Shown: positions 8,721-20,574, numbered from the stretch's first letter. The stretch: 64,000 bases of DNA from Streptomyces harbinensis (GCF_900116145.1 NZ_FPAB01000001.1:124001-188000), one strand, 5' to 3'. Notes: a model not told the origin generated them from the sequence alone. Program-made: numbers and translations.

Positions 8721-9345
8721 CCACCCGCCGCTGCCCGAGCGGCGCGAGCGGCGCATCCCGCTGGGCGGCAACGCCGACAACGGGCTGAAGATCGTCGTCG
8801 TGGGCGGCTTCGGGGTCGGCAAAACCACCATGGTCCGCTCGGTCAGCGAGATCCGGCCGCTGAACACCGAGGAGGTCATGACCCAGGCCGGCGCCGGCGT
8901 GGACGATCTGTCCGCCGTGCGTGGCAAGACCTCCACCACCGTGGCGTTCGACTTCGGCCGGATCTCCCTCAACGAGCAGACCGTGCTGTACCTGTTCGGC
9001 GCCCCCGGGCAGGAACGTTTCTGGTTCCTGTGGGACCGGCTGTTCGCCGGCACCCTGGGCGCGGTGGTCCTGGTGGACACCCGCCGGCTGGCCGACTCCT
9101 GGTACGCCATCGACCGCCTGGAGCAGCACGGCACCCCGTTCATCGTGGCCCGCAACGACTTCGGCGGCCCGCCGCACACCCAGCAGCAGATCCGCGAAGC
9201 GCTGGACCTGCCGGCGCACATCCCGCTGATCGACTGCGACGCCCGCTCCCGGGAGTCCAGCAAGCAGGTCCTGATCACGCTCGTCGAGCATCTGCACGCC
9301 CTGTCCACCACCGGCCGGCCGGTTCAGGAGACGACCTCACCGTGA
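8701..9345 (+). CDS. cvnD: Conservon small GTPase CvnD
   Basis: 214-aa Ras-like/MglA-type GTPase, the switch of the conservon. P-loop GGFGVGKTTM lies near residues 29-38. The switch region has the PGQ form (FGAPGQERFWFLW), and the guanine-specificity stretch is ARNDF. I chose the TTG at 8701 (MDSATSDHPP), inside the end of cvnC. Conservon GTPases typically begin at this point, reading the cvnC C-terminal codons in another frame. The in-frame ATG at 8608 would add 31 non-conserved residues. Overlaps cvnE by 4 bases (GTGA). Confidence 0.88.
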   Translation: MDSATSDHPPLPERRERRIPLGGNADNGLKIVVVGGFGVGKTTMVRSVSEIRPLNTEEVMTQAGAGVDDLSAVRGKTSTTVAFDFGRISLNEQTVLYLFGAPGQERFWFLWDRLFAGTLGAVVLVDTRRLADSWYAIDRLEQHGTPFIVARNDFGGPPHTQQQIREALDLPAHIPLIDCDARSRESSKQVLITLVEHLHALSTTGRPVQETTSP

Positions 9346-10619
9346 CCTCACCCCAGCACCCGCCCACCGCGGGCGGCACGCCACCGCCCCCGGGCTGTCC
9401 CGCGCACGCCGGTGCCGTCGCGCTGTCCGGGCCCCGGTTCCAGACCGAACCCGCCGAGCTGTACCGGGAGATGCGGCGCGACCACGGCGCGGTCGCCCCG
9501 GTGACGCTGACCGGCGACGTACCCGCCTGGCTGGTCCTCGGCTACCGCGAACTCCACCAGGTCTACAGCGACCCGGTGCTGTTCAACCGCGACTCGCGCC
9601 ACTGGGGGCAGTGGGAGCGGATCCCGGCCGACTGGCCGCTGCGGCCGATGGTGGACCACTCCTTCGACTCGGTGCTGTGGACCACCGGCGAGCAGCACTC
9701 GCAGCGGGTCGCCATGACCGAGAACGCCCTGGACGCGGTGGACAGCTTCGAACTGCGCCGCAGCGCCGAGGAGATCGCCGACCGGCTGATCGACACGTTC
9801 TGCGGGCAGGGCGAGACGGAGCTGATGCAGCACTACGCCACCTTGCTGCCCGCCCTCGCCCTGGTGCGGGTGTGCGGCTACGACGACGAGGAAGGCCCGG
9901 GTCTCGCCGACTCCATCAACACCTTCCTGAACGGTACGCCGGAGTCGCTGGTCGCCTTCCAGCACTTCCACGCCGCCACCTACCGGCTGGTGGACGCCCG
10001 CACGGCCCGGCCCGCCGCCGACGCGGCCTCCCGGATGCTGGCGCACGGCGGGTACGGGCGCGAGCAGATCGTCCAGGACCTGGCGGTCATCATCGTCTCC
10101 GGGCAGCAGCCCACCGCCGACTGGATCGGCAACTCGCTGCGGCTGATGCTCACCGACGACCGGTTCGCCGCCTCCCTCACCGGCGGCCGGCACTCCGTCA
10201 CCGAGGCCATGAACGAAGTGCTGTGGGAGGACGCCCCGCTGCAGAACTCGGTGGCCCGCTTCGCCACCCGCGACGTCCAGCTGGGCGGGCAGCACATCAG
10301 GGCGGGCGACATGGTGATCATGGGCATCGCCTCCGCCCACCACGACCCGCAGGTCCGCGCCCCCGGCGGCTCGTTCACCGGCGGCAACAACGCCAACTTC
10401 GCGTTCGGCCACGGCGACCACCGCTGCCCGTACCCCGCTCAGGAGATCGGCGAGACGATCGCCAGGACCGGCATCGAGGTCCTGCTCGACCGGCTGCCCG
10501 ACGTCGAACTCGCCGTCCCCGAGGCCGCCCTGGTGTGGCGGCCCTCGGTGTGGATGCGCGGCCTGACCGCGCTGCCGGTGCGCTTCACCCCGGCGCCGGC
10601 CCAGCGTTTCCTCGCATGA
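9342..10619 (+). CDS. cvnE: Conservon cytochrome P450 (CYP157-like) lacking the EXXR motif
   Basis: 425-aa P450 co-translated with cvnD from a GTG overlapping its stop. The heme loop is FAFGHGDHRCPYP, with the ligand Cys at residue 362. Two otherwise near-universal motifs are altered. The K-helix EXXR reads EVLW (residues 292-295), and the I-helix (A/G)GX(D/E)T reads SGQQPT, without an acid. Loss of EXXR is the known hallmark of the Streptomyces CYP157 family, which is found in conservons beside CYP154. Whether it is a monooxygenase or a regulatory heme protein is unknown. PVLFNRDSRHWGQWERIPADWPL is the shared conservon-P450 B-region. Confidence 0.9.
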   Translation: MTSPQHPPTAGGTPPPPGCPAHAGAVALSGPRFQTEPAELYREMRRDHGAVAPVTLTGDVPAWLVLGYRELHQVYSDPVLFNRDSRHWGQWERIPADWPLRPMVDHSFDSVLWTTGEQHSQRVAMTENALDAVDSFELRRSAEEIADRLIDTFCGQGETELMQHYATLLPALALVRVCGYDDEEGPGLADSINTFLNGTPESLVAFQHFHAATYRLVDARTARPAADAASRMLAHGGYGREQIVQDLAVIIVSGQQPTADWIGNSLRLMLTDDRFAASLTGGRHSVTEAMNEVLWEDAPLQNSVARFATRDVQLGGQHIRAGDMVIMGIASAHHDPQVRAPGGSFTGGNNANFAFGHGDHRCPYPAQEIGETIARTGIEVLLDRLPDVELAVPEAALVWRPSVWMRGLTALPVRFTPAPAQRFLA

Positions 10620-10659
10620 ATCCGGTGAAAGGCAACCCAGTGAGAGGTTCCCGATACAG

Positions 10660-13217
<2,558 letters not shown>

Positions 13218-13246
13218 CCGTCAGCGGACCCCGCAACGGTGACAGT

Positions 13247-13284
13247 GGGCCCGCGTTCCGTGCGCCAGTACGGAACGCGGGCCC
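13247..13284. terminator. Bidirectional terminator between serC and APH gene
   Basis: Perfect 15-bp stem (GGGCCCGCGTTCCGT at 13247-13261, complement at 13270-13284) with an 8-base loop, placed between two convergent stops. Confidence 0.85.
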
Positions 13285-13287
13285 GGC

Positions 13288-14307
13288 TCATGTGCCCGGC
13301 CGCACGGCCGCGCCGGGCGCGAGGGCGTCGACGGCGCGGGCGAGGCCCGCGCGGGCGAAGTCGTACTGGGCGGGGTCGGTGTGGCCCCGGTAGACCGTCT
13401 CGATGACCATGACGAGCATCAGGTGCAGGTCGTACAGCCGGCGGCGGGCGTCCTCGTCCGGGGTGAGGGCGGGCTTGCCGTAGCCGTGCAGGAAGCCGGC
13501 GGGGTCGCCGAATCCTTCGAGCCGGCAGGCGGCGAACCCGGCCTCCATGAGCGGGTCGCCGTACAGGGCGCGTTCGTGGTCGATGACGGCGGCCAGGGCG
13601 CCGTCGCGGACCATGACGTTGCCGGGCCACAGGTCCCACTCGACGAGCACCGGTTCGGTGACCGCGTCGAGGCAGCCGGCCCGCGCGGCGAGCAGGGAGC
13701 GGACGGTGGCGTAGGGCACGCCGAGGTCGACGGCGCGGTGTTCGCCGTCGCGCAGGACGTCCGCCACCAGGCCGGTGAAGACCTCGCGCCAGGTGGTGCG
13801 GCCGGGGACGGGGCCGGTGAGCGGGCCGAAGTGCGGGCCGGGGACGCGGTTGAGGGTGCGGGTGGTGGCGCCGATCAGCCGCTGGTAGCCCTGTTGTTCG
13901 CCCGGGGTGAGCCGGTCGGAGAGGACGCCGAGATTGTCGGCGTCGATGTACTCCATGAAGAAGTGGTCGGCGCCGCACAGTTCGTGGCTGTCGTCGTAGT
14001 GGTACACGGCGGGGACCGGCACGGAGGTCTCGCGGCGGACCAGCGAGAGCGCGGTGACCTCGTTGCGCATCAGGCCGCGCTCGTACGTCATGACCTCCAC
14101 GCCGGGCGGCGGGGCGATCTTGAGGACCACCGGCAGGCCGTCGCGCAGCCGGATCAGGTAGGCGACGTTGAACCAGCCGTGACCCAGCTCCTCGGCCCAG
14201 CCCTGCCCCTCGGGCACCCGGTGGGCGCCGAAGGCCCGCTGCGTCATGGTGCGCAGGACGGGTTCGGGCTGGCGGTTCTTGGTGATGCTCTCGGTCACGG
14301 CCTTCAT
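13288..14307 (-). CDS. APH-family phosphotransferase
   Basis: 339-aa kinase-fold protein of the APH/choline-kinase superfamily, substrate unknown. The Brenner loop reads VEWDLWPGNVMV, with Trp in place of the usual His before the catalytic Asp and the Asn kept. The metal-binding loop reads VIDHERALYGDPLME. The N-terminal lobe includes GHGWFNVAYLIRLRDGLPVVLKIAPPP with the ATP lysine. The LacI-family gene follows upstream in the same orientation. A LacI-type operator lies 40 bases upstream of the start, so expression is probably sugar- or metabolite-controlled rather than resistance-related. Confidence 0.82.
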   Translation of the reverse strand: MKAVTESITKNRQPEPVLRTMTQRAFGAHRVPEGQGWAEELGHGWFNVAYLIRLRDGLPVVLKIAPPPGVEVMTYERGLMRNEVTALSLVRRETSVPVPAVYHYDDSHELCGADHFFMEYIDADNLGVLSDRLTPGEQQGYQRLIGATTRTLNRVPGPHFGPLTGPVPGRTTWREVFTGLVADVLRDGEHRAVDLGVPYATVRSLLAARAGCLDAVTEPVLVEWDLWPGNVMVRDGALAAVIDHERALYGDPLMEAGFAACRLEGFGDPAGFLHGYGKPALTPDEDARRRLYDLHLMLVMVIETVYRGHTDPAQYDFARAGLARAVDALAPGAAVRPGT

Positions 14308-14346
14308 GGCTGCACACCGTAGGACGTGCCGGGTGCCGTGCGGTAG

Positions 14347-14358
14347 GGAAGCGTTTCC
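14347..14358. promoter_or_regulatory. LacI-type operator upstream of the APH gene
   Basis: GGAAGCGTTTCC, an imperfect palindrome centred on CG, the form bound by LacI/GalR-family repressors. It lies between the LacI gene (14399-15502) and the APH gene (start 14307), suggesting that this regulator controls APH from an internal promoter. Confidence 0.6.
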
Positions 14359-14398
14359 ACACGCCCGCCCGTACGGGGGGTCGGCGCGGCCGGTGCGG

Positions 14399-15502
14399 TC
14401 AGTGCGGGCCGCAGCTGTCGCGGAGCAGGACCCGGACCGGTGCCACCCGCTCCTGCCGGGGCAGCCGGGGGTCGGCCAGGCAGGCCCGCAGTACGTCGAC
14501 GGCGAGCCGGCCGAGGTCGGCCATGGGCTGTTCGACGGTGGTCAGGCGCGGGGAGCACGTCCGTCCGGCGTCCACGCCGTCGAAGCCGGTGAGCGCGATG
14601 TCGCCGGGCACGTCGTACCCCTCGGCGGTGAACACGTCCAGGAAGCCGAGGGCCGTCTCGTCGTTGGCGCACACCAGCGCACCGGGGAGCGCCCGGTCCC
14701 CGGCGCGGTGGGCGGCGATCAGCTCCCGGGCCAGCCGCCGGGCGGTGGGGCGGCAGAAGTCGCCGCGCAGCGCGGGCACTTCGGGCACCGGCAGACCGGC
14801 GCGGCGCAGGGCGGCGCGGAAGCCGGCGAACCGTTCGGTGTCGTCGGGGGTGTCCGGCCGGCCCGCGACGTAGCGGATGTCGCGGATGCCGTGCCCCCGG
14901 TGCAGGTGGTCGACCAGGGCCTGGACGCCGCGCGCGTTGTCGACCCCGACGTGGTCGAAGCCGCCGGCCGGTCGCGGGCCGGCGACCAGGACGACGGGAA
15001 CGCGGTGCGCCAGGTGGTCGAGCAGCCCATCGCTCTGGGTGCCGGCGACCACGATGAGGCCGTCCACCCGGCCGGCCAGCTCCCGGATCCTGGCGTCGGA
15101 CTCCGGTGGCCGGGCGACGGCCACGGTGATGGCCAACCCGGCCTGCCAAGCGGCGTATTCGGCGCCCCGGACGACCTCGCCGAAGTAGAGGCCGCCCCAG
15201 GAGACCGTTCCCGCGCTGTCGTGGTCGGGCACCACCTCCACCCGCTGGCCGACCCGCACCGGCGCCCGCAGGTCGGCCACCGGCCCGGTGTCGGGCAAGC
15301 ACAGGCCCAGCATCCCGGTGCGCCGGGTGACCAGCCCCCGGGCGGAGCCGGACGGGAGGTAGCCGAGGTCGGCGATGGCCGCCTCGACGGCGCGCCGGGT
15401 GCCGGTCTTCACATAGCCGGTGCCGTTGAGCACCCGCGACACGGTGGTGACGGACACCCCGGCGCGTACCGCCACATCCCGCATGGTCGCGATCTTCACC
15501 AT
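14399..15502 (-). CDS. LacI-family transcriptional regulator
   Basis: 367-aa repressor: N-terminal LacI helix-turn-helix (ATMRDVAVRAGVSVTTVSRVLNG) and hinge, then a periplasmic-binding-protein-like effector domain (LALTGFDGVD-type loop near the C-terminus, CANDETALGF). An unusual stretch in residues 75-105 (RAPVRVGQRVEVVPDHDSAG) precedes the LYFGEVVRGAEYAA segment. It probably controls the downstream APH-family gene through the GGAAGCGTTTCC site. Ligand unknown. Confidence 0.88.
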   Translation of the reverse strand: MVKIATMRDVAVRAGVSVTTVSRVLNGTGYVKTGTRRAVEAAIADLGYLPSGSARGLVTRRTGMLGLCLPDTGPVADLRAPVRVGQRVEVVPDHDSAGTVSWGGLYFGEVVRGAEYAAWQAGLAITVAVARPPESDARIRELAGRVDGLIVVAGTQSDGLLDHLAHRVPVVLVAGPRPAGGFDHVGVDNARGVQALVDHLHRGHGIRDIRYVAGRPDTPDDTERFAGFRAALRRAGLPVPEVPALRGDFCRPTARRLARELIAAHRAGDRALPGALVCANDETALGFLDVFTAEGYDVPGDIALTGFDGVDAGRTCSPRLTTVEQPMADLGRLAVDVLRACLADPRLPRQERVAPVRVLLRDSCGPH

Positions 15503-15526
15503 CCGGTCATTCTCACCCCTGGTACC

Positions 15527-16354
15527 TCAGTCGCTCAGCCGCTGGTACTTGCGGACCGCGAGCGGCAGGAAGACCGCCGTGATCAGCAGGGGCCAGATCA
15601 CCGCCATCGGCAGGGCGTTCGCCTCGATCCAGCTGCCGCCGGTGGGCATCGGGTTGCCGAAGAGGTCGCGGATCGCGCCCGCCGTGGCCGAGACCGGGTT
15701 CCACATGGCGATGGCGCCCAGCCAGTCCGGCATGAGGGAGGGCGGGGTGAAGACGGAGGAGACCATGCCGAACGGGAAGGCGAGGGCGAACAGGTTGCCC
15801 GCCGCTTCGGTGTTGGGGACCAGCAGGCCGATCAGGACGCCGATCCAGATGAGGGCGAACCGCAGCCACAGCAGCAGCGCGAAGGCGGCCAGCGAGGCGA
15901 GGAGGCCGCCGTCCGAGCGCCAGCCGATGACCAGGGCGATGGCGGCCAGGACGGCCAGGTCCAGGGCGGCGTGCAGGACATCCGAGATGCCGCGCCCGGT
16001 GACGACCGCCGAGGGCGCCATGGGCATCGAGCGGAACCGGTCGATGACCCCGCGTTCCTTCTCGACGGCCACGGCCATCGCGGTGTTCATGAAGCCGAAG
16101 GCCATGGTCATGGCGAACATGCCGGGCATGGCGTACGAGACGTAGTCGGCGCCGCCGCCGACGTCCATGGCGCTGCCGAAGACGTAGACGAACAGCAGCA
16201 CGGAGACGATGGGGAAGCCCAGTTGCCAGGCGATGATGGAGGGTTGCCGGATCAGGTGGACCAGCTCGCGCCGCACCAGGGTCCAGCAGTCGCGGACGGC
16301 CCAGTACACGCGGCGTTCGGGGCCGTCGAGGGTGGGGAGGTCGAGGGTGCTCAT
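15527..16354 (-). CDS. ABC-2 type permease, DrrB-like
   Basis: 275-aa membrane component of a drug/lipid ABC exporter with about six predicted helices. It has the [21 protein letters not shown] loop typical of DrrB/ABC-2 permeases and [12 protein letters not shown] near the C-terminus. It overlaps the ATPase gene by 4 bases (ATGA), so it is translationally coupled and second in the operon. Confidence 0.9.
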   Translation of the reverse strand: MSTLDLPTLDGPERRVYWAVRDCWTLVRRELVHLIRQPSIIAWQLGFPIVSVLLFVYVFGSAMDVGGGADYVSYAMPGMFAMTMAFGFMNTAMAVAVEKERGVIDRFRSMPMAPSAVVTGRGISDVLHAALDLAVLAAIALVIGWRSDGGLLASLAAFALLLWLRFALIWIGVLIGLLVPNTEAAGNLFALAFPFGMVSSVFTPPSLMPDWLGAIAMWNPVSATAGAIRDLFGNPMPTGGSWIEANALPMAVIWPLLITAVFLPLAVRKYQRLSD

Positions 16355-17331
16355 GCGGGTGTCGGCTCCTCGTGCGCGGTGGTGTCGGTCAGCCGCAGGT
16401 ACACCTCGTCGAGGGTCGGGCGGCGCAGTCCGATGTCGGTGACGGTGACGCCCCGGTCCTGGAGGGAGCGGGCGACGTCGGTGAGGGCCAGGACGCCGTC
16501 GGTGACGGGGGCGGTGACGCGCAGCCGTTCGGCGTCGGGTTCGGGCGCGGTGCCGTCGGCGCTGACCCGGGCGACGGCCTCGGCGGCGGCGGGCAGGTCG
16601 GCGGCGGTGGCGACCACCACCTCCAGGCGGTCGCCGCCGAAGGCGCGCTTGAGGGCGGCCGGGGTGTCCTCGGTGACCTTGCGGCCGTTGTTCATGACGA
16701 CGATCCGGTCCGAGAGCTGGTCGGCCTCGTCCAGGTAGTGGGTGGTGAGCAGCACCGTGGTGCCGGCGGCGGTGAGCCGGCGGACGGCGTCCCAGACCTC
16801 GCCCCGGCCGCGCGGGTCGAGGCCGGTGGTGGGCTCGTCGAGGAAGAGCACCTGGGGGGCCAGCACCATGCTGGCGGCGAGGTCGAGGCGGCGCCGCATG
16901 CCGCCGCTGTAGGTCTTGGCGGGCCGGTCGGCGGCCTCGGTGAGGCTGAATTCCGCCAGCAGCTGTTCGGCGCGCGCGTCGGCGCGGCGGGCGTCGAGGT
17001 GGAAGAGCCGGCCGAACATCCGCAGGTTCTGGCGTGCGGTGAGGATCTCGTCGACCGCCGGGTGCTGGCCGGTGAGGCCGATGCGGCGGCGTACGGCACG
17101 GGGTGCGCGGCGTACGTCGACGCCGGCGACCTCGGCCCGGCCGCCGTCGGCGCGGATCAGGGTGGTGAGGATGCGTACGGCCGTGGTCTTGCCGGCCCCG
17201 TTGGGGCCGAGCAGGCCGCAGACGGTGCCGCGCGGCACGGCGAGGTCGAGTCCGTCCAGTGCGGTCTTGTGGTGTTTTCCGAACGTTTTGCGCAGTCCTT
17301 CCGCGCGGATGGCGAGTGCTGTCTCCGCCAT
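16351..17331 (-). CDS. ABC transporter ATPase, DrrA-like
   Basis: 326-aa ATPase with Walker [13 protein letters not shown]-loop GQHPAVDE, signature [12 protein letters not shown], Walker [17 protein letters not shown] and the switch His in LTTHYLDEA. The C-terminal ~90 residues form the DrrA-type accessory domain, including [21 protein letters not shown] lies just upstream of the start. It forms an exporter with the next gene and is divergent from a TetR gene, with a GTAC dyad in the shared promoter region. Confidence 0.92.
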   Translation of the reverse strand: MAETALAIRAEGLRKTFGKHHKTALDGLDLAVPRGTVCGLLGPNGAGKTTAVRILTTLIRADGGRAEVAGVDVRRAPRAVRRRIGLTGQHPAVDEILTARQNLRMFGRLFHLDARRADARAEQLLAEFSLTEAADRPAKTYSGGMRRRLDLAASMVLAPQVLFLDEPTTGLDPRGRGEVWDAVRRLTAAGTTVLLTTHYLDEADQLSDRIVVMNNGRKVTEDTPAALKRAFGGDRLEVVVATAADLPAAAEAVARVSADGTAPEPDAERLRVTAPVTDGVLALTDVARSLQDRGVTVTDIGLRRPTLDEVYLRLTDTTAHEEPTPA

Positions 17332-17346
17332 GGCCCCCTCCTTATT

Positions 17347-17361
17347 GAGTACGCTGTACTC
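17347..17361. promoter_or_regulatory. TetR-type operator between ABC exporter and tetR
   Basis: GAGTACgctGTACTC is a perfect 6+6 inverted repeat with a 3-base spacer. A second GTAC pair (GTACACCGTAC) follows at 17370-17380. It sits in the 86-base divergent gap, so the TetR protein probably represses both the exporter and itself. Confidence 0.7.
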
Positions 17362-17417
17362 GCATCACCGTACACCGTACCCAGATGTGGGGGACAGTGA
17401 TTAAACTGGGCCACACC

Positions 17418-18212
17418 ATGACGACGGCACACAGCAGCGGAGGCGGCGACATCAGCCGCAGCCTGCGCCTGATGTGGGAGGGCAGGGAGAGCCCGAACCG
17501 GGGGCCGCGCCCCGGGCTGACCCTGGACGGCATCGTCACCGCCGCCATCGAACTGGCCGACCGCGAGGGCCTGTCCGCCCTCTCCATGCGCAAGGTCGCC
17601 GCCGAACTGGGCGTGGGCACCATGACCCTCTACCGCTACGTTCCGGCCAAGGAAGAGCTCCTTGACCTGATGCTCGACCGGGTCAACGGCCCCGCCCCCG
17701 GCCACGACGCCGAGCGCTTCACCGGCCTCCCCTGGCGCCAGTGCCTCAGCGAGATCGCACAGGGCTCGTACGCCACCTATCTGCGGCACCCCTGGCTGCT
17801 CCAGGTCAACCAGTCCCGGCCACTGCTCGGCCCCAACGCCCTGCTCGGCTTCGAGGTCTCCCTGACCGGGCTGCGCTCCCTGCCGCTCACCGGCCGCGAG
17901 AAGGTCGCCGTCATCTCCACGATCGACGCCTTCGTCACCGGCCTGGCCCGCACCCATGTCCTGGCCCAGCAGCTGGCGGAGCAGAGCGGGGTCAGCGACG
18001 AGGAGTTCTGGAACGCCCAGGCCCCGCTCATGGAGACGGCGCTGCACTCCGGCGCCTACCCGGAGGTCTTCGCCCTCCCCGACAACACCTTCGACATGAC
18101 CGGCGAGGAGATGTTCGCCTTCGGCCTGGACCGGGTGCTGGACGGCCTGGAGGTCTACTTCGCCCGGCCGGAGGCCGCCGCCGACCCGGTCAGCGGGACC
18201 GGCTGCGGCTGA
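17418..18212 (+). CDS. TetR-family regulator with TetR_C-type C-terminal domain
   Basis: 264-aa regulator: HTH near residues 35-80 (LTLDGIVTAAIELADREGLSALSMRKVAAELGVGTMTLYRYV) followed by an all-helical ligand domain of the tetracycline-repressor C-terminal type (about 150 residues). The start is taken at MTTAHSSGGG (17418); the in-frame 17385 ATG lies within the promoter dyad region. Likely a repressor of the divergent DrrAB-type exporter. The 3' end overlaps the convergent propeller-like gene by 23 bases. Confidence 0.88.
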   Translation: MTTAHSSGGGDISRSLRLMWEGRESPNRGPRPGLTLDGIVTAAIELADREGLSALSMRKVAAELGVGTMTLYRYVPAKEELLDLMLDRVNGPAPGHDAERFTGLPWRQCLSEIAQGSYATYLRHPWLLQVNQSRPLLGPNALLGFEVSLTGLRSLPLTGREKVAVISTIDAFVTGLARTHVLAQQLAEQSGVSDEEFWNAQAPLMETALHSGAYPEVFALPDNTFDMTGEEMFAFGLDRVLDGLEVYFARPEAAADPVSGTGCG

Positions 18213-19251
18213 ACAGCAGCCGGCGCAGCGCCACCACCAGCACCGTGCCCAGGGCGAACACCACGACGAGCCGGGTGAAGGTCTCCGACTCCCCGGACGT
18301 CTCCTCCGGCCCGGCCTCCGGATCGCTCCCGGCACCGGGCGGGGCCTCCGCACCGCCGGAGTCCGCACCGTCCCCGCCGTCCGCCGCCCCGTCCACCGGG
18401 TGCAGGCTCTCCGGCAGCAGCTCCCCCTTCAGCTCCACCGGCACCACTTCACTGCCCTCGCCCTCCGAGCCGTACATCAGATACCGCCCGTCCGGCGTGA
18501 ACGTCACCGACTCGCCCTGCGGCTGCACCGGCACCAGCAGCTGCCGCTGGACCCGCTCCCCCAGGCCCTCGTCCGTCCACCGGTACATGTGCGCCGTGAA
18601 ATAGCCGCGCAGCACCAGCCGGGTCCCGTCCGGCGAGAACGCGCCGTCCGTCATCCACAGATCGATGTCCGCGACCCGCTCGAAGGTGTTGACCTCCGTC
18701 GTCGACAGCGTCTCGGGCCCGGCGTACAGCGCGCCCGGCTCCTTGCGCTTCTTGCTGGCGATGTACACCCGCCCCGTCTCCGGATGCACCATCAGCGACT
18801 CCGCGTCGCGCGGCCCGTCGTCGTACCGCACCCGGTACACATCCGGGACGACCGTCGCGTCCGCCAGCATCTCGGGCTCCGGCACCCGGTAGATCCACAC
18901 CTCGTCCCAGCCGCCGTCGAAGTTGTCCCCGATGTCCCCGACGTACAGCGCGCCGTCCGGCCCGAAGTGGATCGCCTCCACATCGCGCATCTCGGCGCCC
19001 TGGAGGGTGAGCGTGGCCACCGTACGCCCGGTGGCGCTGTCCACGGCGTACAGATACGGGCCGTACCCGCTGTCGTTGTGCGTCCAGTACACCCCCGGAT
19101 GCCGGACGCTGGCCGCCAGCCCGCTCGACTCCGTGATCCGCTCGTCCTCGATCACGAACGGCTCCGGCGCCCCCTCCGCAACCGCCGGCGCCGCGGGCAC
19201 CGCCAGCAGCACCGCGCTCATCACTCCGGCAGCCGCACTCCAGACCGTCAT
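18190..19251 (-). CDS. Secreted, membrane-anchored beta-propeller-like protein
   Basis: 353-aa protein: signal peptide (residues 1-26, MTVWSAAAGVMSAVLLAVPAAPAVAEG), then repeats resembling propeller blades (HFGPDGALYVGDIGDN, AFSPDGTRLVLRGY, TFTPDGRYLMYGSEGE). An acidic Gly/Pro/Ala linker follows, then one C-terminal helix (VVVFALGTVLVVALRRLLF) and an Arg-rich tail, so it is sortase-independently anchored. No catalytic residues recognised. The start at 19251 was chosen for its signal peptide; the longer in-frame ORF to 19440 has a non-secretory N-terminus and would overlap the divergent gene. Confidence 0.78.
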   Translation of the reverse strand: MTVWSAAAGVMSAVLLAVPAAPAVAEGAPEPFVIEDERITESSGLAASVRHPGVYWTHNDSGYGPYLYAVDSATGRTVATLTLQGAEMRDVEAIHFGPDGALYVGDIGDNFDGGWDEVWIYRVPEPEMLADATVVPDVYRVRYDDGPRDAESLMVHPETGRVYIASKKRKEPGALYAGPETLSTTEVNTFERVADIDLWMTDGAFSPDGTRLVLRGYFTAHMYRWTDEGLGERVQRQLLVPVQPQGESVTFTPDGRYLMYGSEGEGSEVVPVELKGELLPESLHPVDGAADGGDGADSGGAEAPPGAGSDPEAGPEETSGESETFTRLVVVFALGTVLVVALRRLLFSRSRSR

Positions 19252-19302
19252 GCGCCCAAGACTGCCAGAACGTCTTGCCCCCGGCGCCCCCGAAGGCGTT
19301 GC

Positions 19303-19437
19303 ATGGCGATCATGAAGTACACACAGCTGGGCCGCACCGGCCTCAAGGTCAGCCGACTGGTGCTGGGCACCATGAACTTCGGGCCGTACACCGACGAGGC
19401 CGACTCGCACGCCATCATGGACGCCGCGCTGGACGCT
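19303..19437 (+). pseudogene. Aldo/keto reductase, 5' fragment (interrupted)
   Basis: First ~44 codons of an AKR gene (MAIMKYTQLGRTGLKVSRLV, then LGTMNFGPYTDEADSHAIMD and AALDA), cut off after GACGC near 19437 by an inserted element. The sequence matches, apart from mostly synonymous changes, the intact AKR carried inside the insert. The 3' part resumes at 22515. The encoded fragment has no catalytic residues. Confidence 0.85.
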
Positions 19438-19538
19438 CACCGCTCCTGTGGACCCCGAGTGGAAACGACGAAGCCGCCGCCTCCGACTCGCTTCGAAGGC
19501 AAGCAGAAGGCGACGGCCCCTTGCAGAGACCCGTTACC

Positions 19539-20528
19539 TCACCATGCGAAGGCTTCGGGAGACGGTCCGGGACCGGGGAAGATCTCGTCCAGAGACGTCA
19601 TCAACTCCTCGCTCAACTCCAGCTCCAGGGCACGCAGCGCCGAGTCCAGTTGCTCCTGCGTGCGGGGGCCGACGATGGGGCCGGTCACGCCGGGGCGAGT
19701 CAGCAGCCAGGCGAGCGCCGCTTCACCGGGCTCCAGGCCGTGCTTGTCGAGGAGGTTCTCGTACGCCTGGACCTGCTCGCGTGTCTTGGTGTCCTTGAGC
19801 GCGTCGGCAGCGCGGCCGCTCGCCCGACGCCCCTGCGTGGCCTCCTTCTTGAGGACGCCGCCGAGCAGCCCTCCGTGCAGCGGAGACCAGGGGATGACAC
19901 CGAGGCCGTAGTCCTGCGCGGCCGGGATGACCTCCATCTCGGCGCGGCGCTCGGCGAGGTTGTAGAGGCACTGCTCGCTGGCCAGGCCGTACGACCCGCG
20001 CCGGGCTGCGGCCTCGTTGGCCTGGGCGATCTTGTATCCGGGAAAGTTGGAGGACCCCGCGTAGAGGATCTTGCCCTGCTGGACCAAGACGTCGATCGCC
20101 TGCCAGATCTCTTCGAACGGCGTCAACCGGTCGATGTGATGGAACTGGTAGATGTCGATGTAGTCGGTCTGCAACCGCTTGAGGGAAGCGTCGACGGCAC
20201 GGCGGATGTTCACCGCGGAGAGCTTGTCATGGTTGGGCCACGCCTCGCCGTCGGCGGCCATGTTCCCGTACACCTTGGTGGCGAGGACCGTCCTGTCGCG
20301 CCGCCCGCCACCCTGGGCGAACCACGTGCCGATGATCTCCTCGGTGCGGCCCTTGTTCTCGCCCCACCCATAGACGTTGGCCGTGTCTACGAAGTTCAGA
20401 CCCGCGTCGAGAGCGGCGTCCATGATGCCGTGGCTGGCTGATTCGTCCGCCTGCGGACCGAAGTTCATGGTGCCGAGGACGAGTCGGCTGACCTTGAGTC
20501 CGGTGCGTCCGAGCTGTGTGTACTTCAT
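19539..20528 (-). CDS. Aldo/keto reductase carried by the element
   Basis: 329-aa NADPH-dependent AKR, intact. The family tetrad is present: Asp and Tyr in DTANVYGWGENKGRTE, Lys in VLATKVYGN, His in IYQFHHID. The C-terminal NADP loop is GPIVGPRTQEQLDSAL. It ends PGPGPSPEAFAW, the same as the interrupted host copy. The start MKYTQLGRTG at 20528 matches the host copy; a further 19 upstream codons are not conserved. It lies on the minus strand, opposite to the interrupted copy. Substrate unknown. Confidence 0.9.
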   Translation of the reverse strand: MKYTQLGRTGLKVSRLVLGTMNFGPQADESASHGIMDAALDAGLNFVDTANVYGWGENKGRTEEIIGTWFAQGGGRRDRTVLATKVYGNMAADGEAWPNHDKLSAVNIRRAVDASLKRLQTDYIDIYQFHHIDRLTPFEEIWQAIDVLVQQGKILYAGSSNFPGYKIAQANEAAARRGSYGLASEQCLYNLAERRAEMEVIPAAQDYGLGVIPWSPLHGGLLGGVLKKEATQGRRASGRAADALKDTKTREQVQAYENLLDKHGLEPGEAALAWLLTRPGVTGPIVGPRTQEQLDSALRALELELSEELMTSLDEIFPGPGPSPEAFAW

Positions 20529-20574
20529 GAGCCACAAGCCAACTGCTTCGAGCCCGCTCCGGCAAGGAGCATCA

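Noticed and set aside
13288-14307. Aminoglycoside resistance gene
   Set aside because: Only the general APH fold is visible, the Brenner loop is atypical and a LacI-type operator controls it; resistance is not supported.
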